From the NCBI RefSeq assembly GCF_964059965.1, contig NZ_OZ060923.1, positions 620,001 to 684,000 of the forward strand: a stretch of 64,000 nt of DNA, read 5' to 3'. The stretch comes from Fukatsuia anoeciicola. Its GTDB lineage: Bacteria; Pseudomonadota; Gammaproteobacteria; Enterobacterales; Enterobacteriaceae. Position numbers and translations under genes: made by a program. Positions within the stretch are counted from its first letter, which is position 1. Each line of letters begins with the position of its first letter. The notes beneath the pieces are model-generated. The model was not told the origin of the DNA. It made no database searches and saw only the letters and a list, made by a program, of their open reading frames with translations. Positions 1 to 11,381 of this stretch are shown here, piece after piece.

Positions 1-66
1 TAAATAAAACATTTACAAAAAAATTATCGTTTACTAGTTACTAATAAGAAATTAAAGTATATTTAG

Positions 67-768
67 TTAAATAAAGGTAAAAGCATCACCATAAATATGG
101 GATTTTTGTGCAGCGCGTTCTGCACAAAATCGTTCACGCGCAATTTTAGCCATTTCAAAACGACCAGCAATATAAATATCTTGTTTTGCTAATGAATAAT
201 AATCTTTTAGTACTACATGTAATACATTACCAGTTCTACCCTGCCAACTTTTATTTGATTGCTCAATTACCGGAACTATATGTAATTGTGGATATTTAAT
301 TGTTAGCATTTTTAGTTCATGTAAATTATAAAGATCCTTAGCTATACGCCCCCCCCAATAAAGAGATATTTCACGATTTGGTTGTTCATCTAATGCTGCT
401 AGCAAAATAGAACGAATATATGAAAAACCTGTACCACCAGCTATTAATAATAAAGGACGCTTACATTTTTTACGAAACCAGGCATTACCATAAGGCATAT
501 CAATGTTTAGTGTTTTATTTTTTAGAATTTTATTCATTATAGCTATTGCGTATAAATTAAATTCTGAAGCGTAAATATGGAGTTCAAGATATTTATGCTG
601 GGAGGGTATAGACGCAATTGAAAATGGACGTTTATCATATTTATTTATAATAACCATTAGATATTGACCAGCATAAAATGAAAATGGCATATAAGGAACT
701 AATTTTACCCGATATACTGTTTCAGTAATATTATCTATAGAGGCAACTTTACAATTTAAAATTGTCAT
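67..768 (-). CDS. fre: NAD(P)H-flavin reductase Fre
   Basis: This 233-residue cytosolic enzyme reduces free riboflavin, FMN or FAD with NAD(P)H and supplies reduced flavin. The N-terminal flavin-binding barrel carries RPFSIAS near residue 47 and the nucleotide-binding half carries GGTGFSY near residue 112, both hallmark motifs of the Fre/LuxG family. The length equals that of E. coli Fre and the C-terminal DAFTFI is typical. In enterobacteria fre follows ubiD; here the upstream DNA on the same strand holds a decayed ubiD, so fre has outlived its operon partner. The assignment is secure by family resemblance. Confidence 0.96.
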   Translation of the reverse strand: MTILNCKVASIDNITETVYRVKLVPYMPFSFYAGQYLMVIINKYDKRPFSIASIPSQHKYLELHIYASEFNLYAIAIMNKILKNKTLNIDMPYGNAWFRKKCKRPLLLIAGGTGFSYIRSILLAALDEQPNREISLYWGGRIAKDLYNLHELKMLTIKYPQLHIVPVIEQSNKSWQGRTGNVLHVVLKDYYSLAKQDIYIAGRFEMAKIARERFCAERAAQKSHIYGDAFTFI

Positions 769-775
769 GTATTCT

Positions 776-2272
776 TTCTCTATATTAGTATTTAGACGCT
801 AAATCTAATATAGCTAGTTTATCCTAAATTTTATCGATGTATGCGTAATTTTTTAATCTACTTTAACAGAGTATTTAATTAAAGTAGGTCTTTATCTTTA
901 ATTAATTAGTTGTATAGGTCTCTATTTTTAATTCTAGTTTAAATATTAAAAAAATCTAAATAATAAATTAAATATTTTTATTAAAATATCTTATTCACGA
1001 GATATACACAGATTATTATCTGTCTAAATATATCATTTAAATTACATACATTACTTTATTACCATAACTAGTATATTACTTTTTATAATTACTATAGACA
1101 TATAATAAGAGCACCATGAAAACTACTATTGAAAACATTAACTAACTTTTATATCATTATTAATAATTTAAGTTATCTCTATGGTTAAATAATCAATATA
1201 TAATTAATTTATTTTTTTATTAATAGTTATTAAGAATAAATACCTAAATTTTTTATCTTATATTTTTTTAGAATTTATACTTTTGATAATAATTAGCACT
1301 AATTATACTAGTAGTACTATAATTTAATCAGCAGTGAATAATTAAAATATAGTATAAATTAATACTATTTTCCTAATAAATTTTTTTAAGAAATTACTTC
1401 TTAATATATTTAGTAGCATATTAAATATTTGCTTAAATTTTAGTAAATTATTAAAATTAAATATAAAAATTTTTTGATAGTCTTAGCTATTTTAAAGTAC
1501 TAATAATACATTTATTTTTATATAAAGTACTTATATCTTTTTACTACATATTTAATATCACTAACTTAATAGAATTGAACAGATTATATAATACTAGTAA
1601 CTTTATAACTAGTAGAGTTCTAAAGTAATAGAATAAAATATTAGCACATAAAGTATGATTAATAGTATCAATTATTTTCAAATAGTTATTAATTTATTAA
1701 TAAAAAATATTTAAACCTCTTACCTTTTTATTCAAGTAATTTAATAAATTTAAATAATTACTATCTAACTATATTAAAACTACCATTATTAACGTTAATA
1801 TTTTAACACATATTAGTCTAAAAACTACACTTATATTCCTATCTATAAATAACTATAGGTATCTATATATTTTATATTACCATAAATTCTTACTACTATT
1901 TAGGTTAATTCTTTAGTATATAATAACTATATTTACTATTAGCAACTTATAAAGCATATTATATATTAAGGGTCTTATTTTTAATTACTAATACATGTCA
2001 GTAATATATTATTAGATAATAATTTTAATATTATATAGAAATAAATTATTTTATATTAAATATTAAGTAATTTGATATTTTATCATAACTTTAAGTGGTT
2101 ATGATTTTTAATATAATTATTTTATAAAAAAATAAAATAATATCACTAACATCTACATGTTACTCTTATAATGAAAACTAAAAATAAGACAGAAAAGAAA
2201 ACTAAATAAATATATCACTAATGTTTAGTATTACTTATAAATTTTATTATATCAGTACTATAATTATTTATA
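776..2272 (-). pseudogene. ubiD: Decayed ubiD (3-octaprenyl-4-hydroxybenzoate decarboxylase)
   Basis: No open frame survives. Reading the minus strand, codons at about 915-965 align with the UbiD C-terminal stretch IDYLDFASPVSGLGSK (IDY, L, D and F kept or one base away; several Gly and Val codons now AGA or TAA). Codons at 887-919 align with DATNKWPGET as YTTN*LKIKT. The distance from LDF to the predicted stop puts the end near 776, just before fre, as in enterobacteria. Counting back 497 codons predicts a start near 2270, where a weak match to the N-terminal DFLTLLEQQG is seen. Loss would affect ubiquinone synthesis unless another route exists. The extent is approximate. Confidence 0.55.
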
Positions 2273-2491
2273 GTAAACTTATACTTATAGTATAAGCACT
2301 TAACATTAGCTAGATCTAGTTATAGTAAAGTAAATTTTATATCATAGTAAATAAAAGTAGTTTTTATATAGGAAAATTATTCAAACAAACATATTATTCT
2401 GCAAAATATTAAATAATTAATTTATCATTATATAAAAATCCTTATAATATTAGTATATTAATGTAGCTATTATTTAAATGGAACTAAAAAA

Positions 2492-3430
2492 TTGAAAAAA
2501 ATTTCTGTCGATAAAATAGCGAATGAATTGTATACTATTTTAGATATGCTACGTTGGGCAGTTAGCTGCTTTAATACTACTAATCTATATTATGGTCATG
2601 GTACTAATAATCCTTGGGACGAAGCATTGAGATTGGTTCTTCCTAGTTTATATTTACCAGTAGACATGCCAATAGATGTTTTAAGCCATGCTAATTTAAT
2701 TTTAGATGAACGCCAGCTTGTTGTTAAACGAATAAAATACCGTGTTGAAAAACGTATTCCAGTGGCTTACCTTACTAATAAGGCATGGTTCTGTAGACAC
2801 GAGTATTATGTTGATCAGCGTGTTTTAATACCTCGATCTCCCATTGGAGAACTAATTGATAAGCATTTTGATGGTTTTTTAGTCAGTACTCCTAAATATA
2901 TTTTAGATATTTGTACTGGTAGTGGTTGTATTGCTATTGCTTGTGCATATATTTTTGAACAAGCAGAAATTGATGCTGTTGATATCTCAGAAGAAGTATT
3001 AGCAGTAACTGAATATAATATTCAGCAACACGAAGTTGAACAACGAGTAACGCCAATTTGTTCTGATTTATTCAATAATTTATTACCAATGCAATATGAC
3101 TTAATTATAACTAACCCCCCATATGTAGATATCAAAGATATATCTAATTTGCCACCTGAATTTAGTTACGAACCTAAATTAGGATTAGTAGCAGGGGATA
3201 ATGGTCTAAAACTAATAAATCGTATTTTAGCCTGTGCGCCAAGTTTTTTACAAGATGATGGTATCTTAATTTGTGAAGTAGGTAATACTATGGAAAAACT
3301 TATAGAGCGCTATCCTAATATTCCGTTTAATTGGCTAAAATTTAATAGAGGAGGAGATGGTGTTTTTATGTTAACTAATCAACAATTAAAAGAATATCAT
3401 TCTAATTTTAGTTCTTGTAATGATTTATAA
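2492..3430 (+). CDS. prmB: Ribosomal protein L3 N5-glutamine methyltransferase PrmB
   Basis: PrmB methylates a glutamine of ribosomal protein L3 using S-adenosylmethionine. The 312-residue protein has the N-terminal helical domain, the SAM-binding motif LDICTGSGCIAIA near residue 140, and the catalytic NPPYV motif near residue 206 that defines glutamine methyltransferases. The length matches E. coli PrmB (310). The chosen start is TTG with only a weak upstream purine run; no ATG lies nearer, and the first residues MKKISVDKIANEL match the family N-terminus. Downstream lies a decayed aroC in the expected order. Confidence 0.95.
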   Translation: MKKISVDKIANELYTILDMLRWAVSCFNTTNLYYGHGTNNPWDEALRLVLPSLYLPVDMPIDVLSHANLILDERQLVVKRIKYRVEKRIPVAYLTNKAWFCRHEYYVDQRVLIPRSPIGELIDKHFDGFLVSTPKYILDICTGSGCIAIACAYIFEQAEIDAVDISEEVLAVTEYNIQQHEVEQRVTPICSDLFNNLLPMQYDLIITNPPYVDIKDISNLPPEFSYEPKLGLVAGDNGLKLINRILACAPSFLQDDGILICEVGNTMEKLIERYPNIPFNWLKFNRGGDGVFMLTNQQLKEYHSNFSSCNDL

Positions 3431-3687
3431 ATATTTTAAATTTTTTTAAAAATTATAGTAAGTAATATTAGAATATAATTCTTGAAACATAGTAATTACT
3501 AAAGTACATAACATACAAATATTATTAACTAGTGTATTACGTAAAATTCATGGTATGTAGTAGTATTTATAATAAATTATATTAATAATAGTTATTATTA
3601 GATAGCGTTTACTTATGATTTAAACTAATTTTTTATATAAAATTCCTTATTAAAGCATAGATAAAAAAGATAAAAATAATTAATTTT

Positions 3688-3721
3688 AACTATTAATACT
3701 ATCTAAATAGTATTAATAGTT
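3688..3721. repeat. 15-bp perfect inverted repeat, 4-nt loop
   Basis: The arm AACTATTAATACTAT (3688-3702) is followed by CTAA and its exact reverse complement (3707-3721). It lies inside the decayed aroC, far from any intact gene end, so a terminator role is unlikely. Confidence 0.9.
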
Positions 3722-4186
3722 TTAAGCAAAGTAATTTAATTAAAAAATTAAAATATAAACTTATAGGATTACTTTTAGTATACGATAAATATTTTATCTA
3801 GAAATTAGACCTTTATACAAACTACCAATAATAGCATATTTTGCAGCAATAACAAAAATTTTAGATTCTTCGTTTATCTTAATAAACAATATTAATAAAT
3901 TTAAAATAATAAAAAATTAATTCTAAAATAAATAAATGATCTAAATAATTTAAGGTAAAAATTTAATTAAGTGAGTTATAATTAACTTAAAACATACCTT
4001 AATTAAATTAGAATAAAAATAAAAAGATACTAACTACTATTAGTAACATTGTATAAAATACACTAATTTATAAGTAACAAGAATAGCATTCAAAGATACA
4101 ACAAAAACTCTATTATTTTATTAAAATATTACAAATTAAAATAATTAACTAAAGATTAATTAATAGTTTAATTAATTTCGTACTGT

Positions 4187-4208
4187 TTGTTAGTATTAAT
4201 ACTAACAA
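4187..4208. repeat. 22-bp perfect palindrome
   Basis: TTGTTAGTATT is followed directly by its reverse complement AATACTAACAA with no loop. It lies inside the decayed aroC and has no adjacent gene. Confidence 0.9.
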
Positions 4209-4575
4209 TATCGATAGTATTAGTATTAATAAAGTTATATTTTATAACTAAAAATTTAAGTGCTTCTATAAAGATAATAAAATAAATATTACGTATCTAG
4301 GTATAATATTTACTAGGAACTAATACCCAATAATGATCTATAGCATAACTAGTAACTAAAAATTAATTACCTTCTAAGTAAGAGTTAGATCTTAACTCAA
4401 TAAAAATTATCTAGCAAAATAGTAATTATAAAGTACCTCGTTAAAATATAGCACTAAGAGCTGCTAAAATTAATAGTTATTTATGCTTAAGTGGTAACAA
4501 GTAAGAAGTTATTGATTACCCCACTAATAATTTACGTATAGCTTTAAATTAATATGCTTATAACTTTAAATTAAT

Positions 4576-5170
4576 AAAAAATAATTAATAGTATCTATAT
4601 TAGTAATAAGTTTTACCTTAATATTTACTATATACTAAAAATATTAGCTATTACTATAATTTATACTAAGAATAATACGTATCTCAAATAAATTAATATA
4701 GAGTAATACTCTTTACTATTTATAATTTTAGTATAACTTTATATTGATATTTGCTTGTATAGGGAAAATTTTTACTAAGTTAAAGAATTTAATTTTTTTA
4801 ATTATTTTAAGTTGACTAGTAAATTAGGCATAAGTAAAAGTAATTTCTACCACATTGAATTAGTTTTTAATTTTATCTTATTGAGCCTTATATTAGTATA
4901 TACTAAATATATTAAGAAATTTATTCAACCGATGATTTAGAAAATATTTAGTAATAAATTAATAAAATTATTAAATTTAATTACATAGTTTTTTCTATTT
5001 TTAATGCAACAAGAGATCTTAAAAATTAAGGTATTAAAACTAAAATTCTATATATATAAATCTTCTTAATACTAATTTTTTATAAGTCTTTATAAAAATC
5101 AGTTAACATAATATTTTCTGGTATGTTACTTTTATTAATTTATAATTAGCTTTTTAATTATAGCTTATAA
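4576..5170. other. Unassigned AT-rich spacer
   Basis: About 600 bases separate the end of the aroC fossil from the mrcB stop. In E. coli mepA would follow aroC, but I could not find any stretch that reads as MepA. No hairpin with a T-run was found near the mrcB end. Confidence 0.5.
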
Positions 5171-7510
5171 TTATCTAAAGATATCTTTAATCCAATTAGT
5201 AATTCTATCTTTTTTAGATTTATATTGTTTAAATAATTGTTCTGTAAGTTGCTGTGGCGCTACTTGAGTTGTTTCACAAAGTCTAGCTGGATCTTCTATC
5301 CAAACAGGAATAGTACGCCAATAATTATAAGTATTACAGATAAAGTTACCGGCAATATCAATATTCATTTTAACAATTCCTTCTGGTGGCTGTAATACTA
5401 AAGGCAATGGTGTTTGATTTTCTAGATAACGACGATATAAAGTTAAAGCACCATTAGCTCCAGTTAATTGTGCAGGACCATTATTATCACGACCAACCCA
5501 AATAATAGCAACTTCTTTACCATCTATTCCAGCAAACCAGCTATCACGAAGATCATTAGTTGTCCCAGTCTTTGCTGCTAAGTTATAATGTGAAAATTTT
5601 GTCTTTAATGCGCTAGAAGTACCACGTATTACAACTTGTTGCATTCCATATAAGGTTAGATAAGCGGCTTGAGCAGCAACCATACGTTTAGCCTGCGGAA
5701 AGCTATGGTATAATACAGTTCCATTTTTAGCAATTACTGCGCGTAATGCAGATAAGGATGCACGATTACCACCACTAGCAATAGTTTGATATTCTTGCGC
5801 TACTTCTAGTGGTGTCAGGCTAGTCGATCCTAATAACATAGCAGGTACTGAATTAGTAGCTGAATATGAAATTCCTAAGCGTTGTAAAATTATGTTAATT
5901 TGATCTAACCCAACTGATAATCCTAAATTTACTGTTGGAATATTAAGAGAATTTACTAATGAATCTAGTAGCATTGTACGACCACTAAACTGATGATTGT
6001 AATTTTTTGGTTGCCATACAGAACCATTAGGCTGCTTAAGTAATAGAGGTTGATCTTCTAGCCAAGTATTTAAACGATATTTATTAGGTTGACTTAGTGC
6101 TGTTAAATAGGTTGACGGTTTTGCTAATGAGCCAATTGGATGACGTGCTTGTATTGCACGGTTAAATCCAGCAAATTGTGGCTGAGAACTACCTGCTATT
6201 GCATGGATTTCGCCACTTAAACGATCAACTACTACCATAGCTGTTTCTAAATCATTAATATGATATGCTGCCTTTAATGCTGGTATACCATTTTCAACTG
6301 ATTTTTCTACTGCACTTTGTGAAACAGGATCTAGCGTAGTAAAAATTTTTATTCCAGATAAATTATTAGCTTTATCGCCTAATTTTTGCTGTAATTCATG
6401 ACGAACTATTTGTATAAAAGCTGGTTGTGGAATAATTACTCCACCTTTAGGTTGTACTCTTAATGGTCGTATGCTAAGTATATTATATAATTCAGTATTA
6501 ATAATTCCTTTATTTTGTAGTAATTTTAATACTAAATTACGCCGTTCTAGTGTTAGTTTAGGGTTACGCCATGGGTTATATAAAGAAGCACCTTTTACCA
6601 TACCAACAAGCATTGCCTGTTGATCTAAACTAAGTTCATTTATTGGATAACCAAAATAATATAAACTTGCTAGTGGAAAACCATGAATTTGATTACTACC
6701 ATTTTGACCAAGATATACTTCATTGAGGTATAATTCTAAGATATAATCTTTACTGTAGTGATAATCAACTAATAATGCCATATAAGCTTCATTGACTTTA
6801 CGTAACAAAGAACGCTCATTAGTTAAAAACATATTTTTAACTAATTGTTGGGTTAAAGTACTACCACCCTGTATAGTTTTTCTTGCTGTTATATTAGCTA
6901 ATATTGCACGAGCAATTGAATAAAAATTAATACCATCATGTTGATAAAAATGATAGTCTTCAGTTATTAATAACGTATTTATTAATAATTCAGGAAATCC
7001 AGAACGTGAGATAAATAAGCGTTGTTCTCCGTTAGGAGATTGTAACATAGTAATTAATTTAGGATCTAGCCGAAAAAAACCAAAGTAACGCTGATTATCT
7101 AAGTTTTTGATTTGTGTAAGATGATTATTGTTAAATAGTAAAAGAGCATGAATCTGCCCTTCTTTTCCATCAGGGAAATTAAATGCACGGCGTAATATCT
7201 CAATACTACTGCTTTGTACAATAAATTCACCTGGATGAGCTATACCACTAACTTGACGATATTGCATTGCTTCTAATAAATTAATTATTTCTTTTTTACT
7301 ATAGGCCATACCAGGCTCAAGGTTTATCGTGCGCCCATATACTACTGCTGGTAAATCCCAAACTGGACCATCAATACGTTTACGAATTTCTCTGTCAAGA
7401 TGAATACCGTAACTTATTAACAAAACTATAGTGATTAAAAATAATTTAGTTACTAACTTTAACCAGTAATATTTTTTTTGTACTAGAAATAATTTCTTTT
7501 TACTTTGCAT
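5171..7510 (-). CDS. mrcB: Bifunctional penicillin-binding protein 1B
   Basis: PBP1B polymerises and cross-links peptidoglycan in the periplasm. The 779-residue protein has a short cytoplasmic tail, one membrane segment at about residues 18-37, the UB2H region, a GT51 glycosyltransferase domain with catalytic Glu184 (in TEDYHF) and QGGSTLTQQ near 214, and a transpeptidase domain with SLAK at 461-464, SLN at 521-523 and KTG at 647-649. All catalytic motifs are present. The motif is usually EDRxF; here the Arg is Tyr186. E. coli PBP1B is 844 residues; the difference is mainly loss of the acidic/basic cytoplasmic tail and a shorter C-terminal tail. Confidence 0.96.
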   Translation of the reverse strand: MQSKKKLFLVQKKYYWLKLVTKLFLITIVLLISYGIHLDREIRKRIDGPVWDLPAVVYGRTINLEPGMAYSKKEIINLLEAMQYRQVSGIAHPGEFIVQSSSIEILRRAFNFPDGKEGQIHALLLFNNNHLTQIKNLDNQRYFGFFRLDPKLITMLQSPNGEQRLFISRSGFPELLINTLLITEDYHFYQHDGINFYSIARAILANITARKTIQGGSTLTQQLVKNMFLTNERSLLRKVNEAYMALLVDYHYSKDYILELYLNEVYLGQNGSNQIHGFPLASLYYFGYPINELSLDQQAMLVGMVKGASLYNPWRNPKLTLERRNLVLKLLQNKGIINTELYNILSIRPLRVQPKGGVIIPQPAFIQIVRHELQQKLGDKANNLSGIKIFTTLDPVSQSAVEKSVENGIPALKAAYHINDLETAMVVVDRLSGEIHAIAGSSQPQFAGFNRAIQARHPIGSLAKPSTYLTALSQPNKYRLNTWLEDQPLLLKQPNGSVWQPKNYNHQFSGRTMLLDSLVNSLNIPTVNLGLSVGLDQINIILQRLGISYSATNSVPAMLLGSTSLTPLEVAQEYQTIASGGNRASLSALRAVIAKNGTVLYHSFPQAKRMVAAQAAYLTLYGMQQVVIRGTSSALKTKFSHYNLAAKTGTTNDLRDSWFAGIDGKEVAIIWVGRDNNGPAQLTGANGALTLYRRYLENQTPLPLVLQPPEGIVKMNIDIAGNFICNTYNYWRTIPVWIEDPARLCETTQVAPQQLTEQLFKQYKSKKDRITNWIKDIFR

Positions 7511-7873
7511 TAATTCTTACTTCTTTTTATTCTTTTTTAGAAAATTTTTTCTTGTCATTACTATAATGTTTAACTACTTAGTTTGCATGGTACCCATATT
7601 GTTTTATAAGTACTAAGTAAATTTTTTATACCTTATTTAATATAAAATAAGCATAATACTTACTAGTCAGAATAAATTAAGATTATATAACTTACCTAAT
7701 ATATTACAGTAGATAAAACTAAACTAGCTACAAAATAAGCATCTTTAAGATAAAACTTTTATAAATAAAAAACTATTTACTAAAATATAAAAAATAAATT
7801 TTTTTTATAAAAAATTTTTTCTTAGTTATATTAGTATATTTAAAAAATTACTATTTAATTAAGAGTAAACAGA
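7511..7873. other. Spacer between mrcB and the sdaB fragment
   Basis: About 360 bases of AT-rich DNA precede mrcB. They would include the mrcB promoter and any remaining body of the sdaB fossil, but I could not recognise either. Confidence 0.4.
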
Positions 7874-7925
7874 TACAGTTATTAATATGCTGATAACAAT
7901 AAGAAATATAATTAGTAGCTAACAT
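7874..7925 (-). pseudogene. sdaB: N-terminal fragment of decayed sdaB (L-serine deaminase)
   Basis: In E. coli sdaB follows sdaC. On the minus strand an ATG at 7925 lies 23 bases after the sdaC stop. The following codons (7909-7874) align with IFKIGIGPSS..TV of serine deaminase as IF-IVISIL..TV, with the matching residues at the correct distance from the start. Only about 400 bases remain before mrcB, against about 1370 for a whole gene, so most of it has been deleted. This rests on one short match plus gene order. Confidence 0.35.
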
Positions 7926-7947
7926 ACGAAATTTAGCTGATAAATAA

Positions 7948-9240
7948 TTAGCTTAAAATATTATAAAGAATTGCTGAAATAGATATTAATCCCATAATAA
8001 TTACAAAGATATTACTAATATCACCACGATACTTATGCATAACTGGTACTTTATTAATAGCATACATAGGCATTAAAAATAGTAGTATAGCAATAATTGG
8101 ACCTCCTAAATTTTCAATTATACTTAAAATACTAGGATTTAGCATAGCTACAATCCAAGTACTTATTAACATAAAAAATGCTGTTATACGATTTAATTTA
8201 TCATAATTAATTTTTTTATTTTTTTTATGTAATAAGTTAATAATTATTTGATTAAAACCTTCACAAGCACCCATATAGTGACCAAAAAAAGAAGTGCTAA
8301 TTGCAATAAAGGTAATAATTGGTGCTACATAAGCAATGATAGGTGTATTAAAATAGTTAGCTAAATAAGAAAGAATAGAAATGTTTTGAGTCTTAGCTAG
8401 CATTAGATCTGCTGGAGATAGACTAAATACACAACTAAATACAAAAAACATCACTGTTAATACCATTAAAATATGGCTATAAAATAAAATATGCGAACAT
8501 TTTTCTTCAGCAATATTACCATATTCTTTACGTTTCATTACAGCAAAAGTTGAAATAATAGGAGAGTGGTTAAAAGCAAAGACCATTACTGGTATAGCTA
8601 GCCATAACGTCATTAATATCCCTTTTTCAATACTAGTACATTTTATAAATAAATTTTCAAAAATTGCCCCAGACCAATGAGGTATAAGATATAAAGCAAG
8701 CAACATTAGTGTAACAATAAAAGGAAAAACTAATATACCTATTACTTTAATCATAAAATTCTTACCAAAGTAAATAACAATCATCAAGACCGTGATTAGG
8801 ATAAATGATAAAATAGCTCGTGGGGGTGATGATAGATGTATTTGGTTAACTATAAAACTATCAACAGTATTAGTAATGGCCACACCATAAACTAATAATA
8901 TTGGATAGATAGCAAAAAAATAAAGTAAAGTAATCAATTTTCCAATATCAATACCAAAATGCTCTTCAACAACTTCTATAAGATTATTATTTGGATTCTT
9001 TCCAGAAAGGACGAAACGACATAAGCCGCGGTGAGAAAAAAAAGTCATTGGAAAAGCAATAATAGCCATAATTATTAATGGTAATAAACCTCCAATGCCT
9101 GCATTAATTGGTAAAAAAAGAACACCAGCTCCAATAGCGGTCCCATATAAGCCTAGCATCCATGTAGTATCACTTTTTTGCCATGTACTTGCTAGTATTT
9201 TTTTTTGAGATATATTAGTGCTTGACTGAACATAATTCAT
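7948..9240 (-). CDS. sdaC: Serine/H+ symporter SdaC
   Basis: SdaC is an inner-membrane proton-coupled serine importer of the HAAAP amino-acid permease family. The 430-residue protein has about eleven hydrophobic segments and begins with the diagnostic MLGLYGTAIGAGVLFLPINA near residue 28. FNHSPIIS near 224 and LNPSILSIIENLGGPIIA near 367 are also family-typical, and the length equals E. coli SdaC (429). With the downstream serine deaminase apparently lost, imported serine would serve protein, one-carbon or phospholipid synthesis instead of being burnt to pyruvate; that is inference. The upstream GATTTCTAT just before ATG gives an AGAAATC-type weak ribosome site. Confidence 0.95.
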   Translation of the reverse strand: MNYVQSSTNISQKKILASTWQKSDTTWMLGLYGTAIGAGVLFLPINAGIGGLLPLIIMAIIAFPMTFFSHRGLCRFVLSGKNPNNNLIEVVEEHFGIDIGKLITLLYFFAIYPILLVYGVAITNTVDSFIVNQIHLSSPPRAILSFILITVLMIVIYFGKNFMIKVIGILVFPFIVTLMLLALYLIPHWSGAIFENLFIKCTSIEKGILMTLWLAIPVMVFAFNHSPIISTFAVMKRKEYGNIAEEKCSHILFYSHILMVLTVMFFVFSCVFSLSPADLMLAKTQNISILSYLANYFNTPIIAYVAPIITFIAISTSFFGHYMGACEGFNQIIINLLHKKNKKINYDKLNRITAFFMLISTWIVAMLNPSILSIIENLGGPIIAILLFLMPMYAINKVPVMHKYRGDISNIFVIIMGLISISAILYNILS

Positions 9241-11381
9241 AGAAATCTCCGATTTAAACGCTATAGTTAGAATTCATAACTAACGTTTACATATTTATTA
9301 ATATGTTACTAATTTTTTTAATTATATTAGACAAAAAATTATATAAAGTAATCTACTTTGAATTTTTCATTCAATTATTATATGATATATTATTAAATAT
9401 AAATTTCGCATAATAGTAAAAAAGACGAATATAATTCAATTATAATTTATCTTTTTGTTTTATATTTAATTAATAATAATATATTAGCGAAAAGATAATA
9501 ATTATAGATAATAACTACTATAATTATTATCTAACAAATAAGATAAATTTATATATAATTATATATTTTAATACTTTAAATAAAATTTTTATATATAAAA
9601 TATAGCTTTTTATATTAGTTTATTTTAATTATTATTAATGATTAATACTAAAAACTAAATACTATTAGTGACTCTATTATTTTATAAAAATAAATTATTC
9701 TTAGTTATTTATAATATAATATTAATTGATAGTAATTTTACTATATATCCTATCTACAAAGTACTTTAGTTTAAATTTATTTATGTTTAATAGGATTTAA
9801 ATCCAAAAAATAAATAGAAAAACATATAATATTCCTATACCTATCTCGTATAGATTATTTAATTAGTTTTAAAAGCTATCATGAAGATTTGTTAAACTAT
9901 CTTACGTTAGTAAGATGTAATAGGAAATTTTATTACAACCTATAATCCTTAATGTAATAAAAATTTTTTTGAATAGAATATTATGTAGATTAGTTCTATT
10001 TAATAGTTATACAGTACTATTTATTATAGATATTAAATAATGGATATTGATAAATCTATAATGAAATCATAATTAATATATTTTCAATAATAAAATAAAA
10101 CTAATTATATTATTATTACCAAATAATAGTTTATTAATATTTCCATAAAAAATATGTATATTATGTATAATACTTAAAATATTAAACTTTATCTAAATAG
10201 AAATATAATTTTCTATTATAATAAAATCTTCTGTTAAATCTGGGTAGCAGATAATTTTTAGAGAATATAAAAACACAAAAAATAAATTAAGTACAAAGAA
10301 TCATTCTAATGCTCTAATTAAAACTAAGAAAACGTAATATATTATGTTATCAAATATATTTTTCATTAGATATTTATAATGATCTACCTAATAGTAAAAT
10401 AGAGATTATTAATCTGTATTAATAATGATTCTAATTAAAAGTATTATTATTTATTTAAGTAATTATGTACTAAATACTATTAATAATACTCTCAGTATAC
10501 AATTTAACTGTAAATATCTATATTTAAGTAAATCATAAATTAATATCACATATAATAGAATAATTATGACAAATAAGAGAAACTATAATGCTAACAAATA
10601 AAAATAACATATAAACTAATTACTTAACTAAATACACTTGCTATTGCATGATACAAAATTATTCGTGTAACTAATTAATATCAGTATATAAATAGTAAAA
10701 AAATTAAAATTACCAAACTATAAGTATTAAGAAAAAAACTAATTATTTACTTATCTAGCTAAATATTTAACAATGATACTAAAAGAAATGTCTGTATTAA
10801 GGTAATAATAACTAATAACTAATAACTAATAACTAATAATAATATAATAAATCGTGCTTATTAAAAATAAATATTTTTATAATAAAAACTAATAGAATAT
10901 TCAATATAAATAAAATAATTAATAGGTTAAAAAGCCTTTTTTAGCTGAATGAATTCTATTTATATTTAATTAATAGAAGTTATATAACTTAATATAAATA
11001 AGATAATTATTGCCTTACATATTAAGGCAAAATAAAAATAATTAATTAGAATATTTACTAATTAATTTTAGTATACTTCTATAACTATAAGTATAACTTC
11101 AATTTAAAAAATAATCTAATTATTAAGTTAAAAATAAAAAATATGTAATATGTAATATTTTATAATTACTATAATTCAAATTTTTTACCTTATTAAGATT
11201 TTTTTCTGATTATTATTATGTTAATAACTTATTCTCAGTTTTTTTGTTATTATTATATTTTAGTTAAATAATTTATCAAAAATGTACTTAAAAATATTAT
11301 TTATTCTTTTTTATTATATATAAAAATTACATTTTTATCTATTTTCTACTGTAAGTGTATAAAAGGGATTTAAAATAGGTT
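9241..11381. other. Unassigned 2.1-kb gene desert
   Basis: No open frame of note and no fossil gene could be recognised. It contains a heptamer tandem repeat (10804-10838). Small hairpins occur at 9899-9916 (ATCTTAC arms) and 11010-11030 (TTGCCTTA arms, 5-nt loop); the latter could be an old terminator about 350 bases beyond rsmJ. The sdaC promoter should lie at its left edge. Confidence 0.6.
10804..10838. repeat. Heptanucleotide tandem repeat (ACTAATA)
   Basis: Four exact copies of ACTAATA (10811-10838) are preceded by one copy with a single mismatch (10804-10810). It lies in non-coding DNA. Confidence 0.85.

Larger units (their letters stand above)
3489..4575 (+). pseudogene. aroC: Decayed aroC (chorismate synthase)
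   Basis: aroC follows prmB in enterobacteria, and the 1.1 kb after prmB holds frame-broken resemblance to it. Around 3530-3556, codons align with VTTFGESHGL (His-Gly kept). Around 3830-3860, codons resemble AMRVAAGA. Around 4448-4515, codons resemble VGIRAVPIAEAM and DHLL. The three anchors are spaced as in a 361-codon gene to within about 20-30 bases. Stops and frame changes are everywhere, so it cannot make protein. Two perfect inverted repeats (3688-3721 and 4187-4208) lie inside. Each match alone is weak; spacing and context carry the call. Confidence 0.48.
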
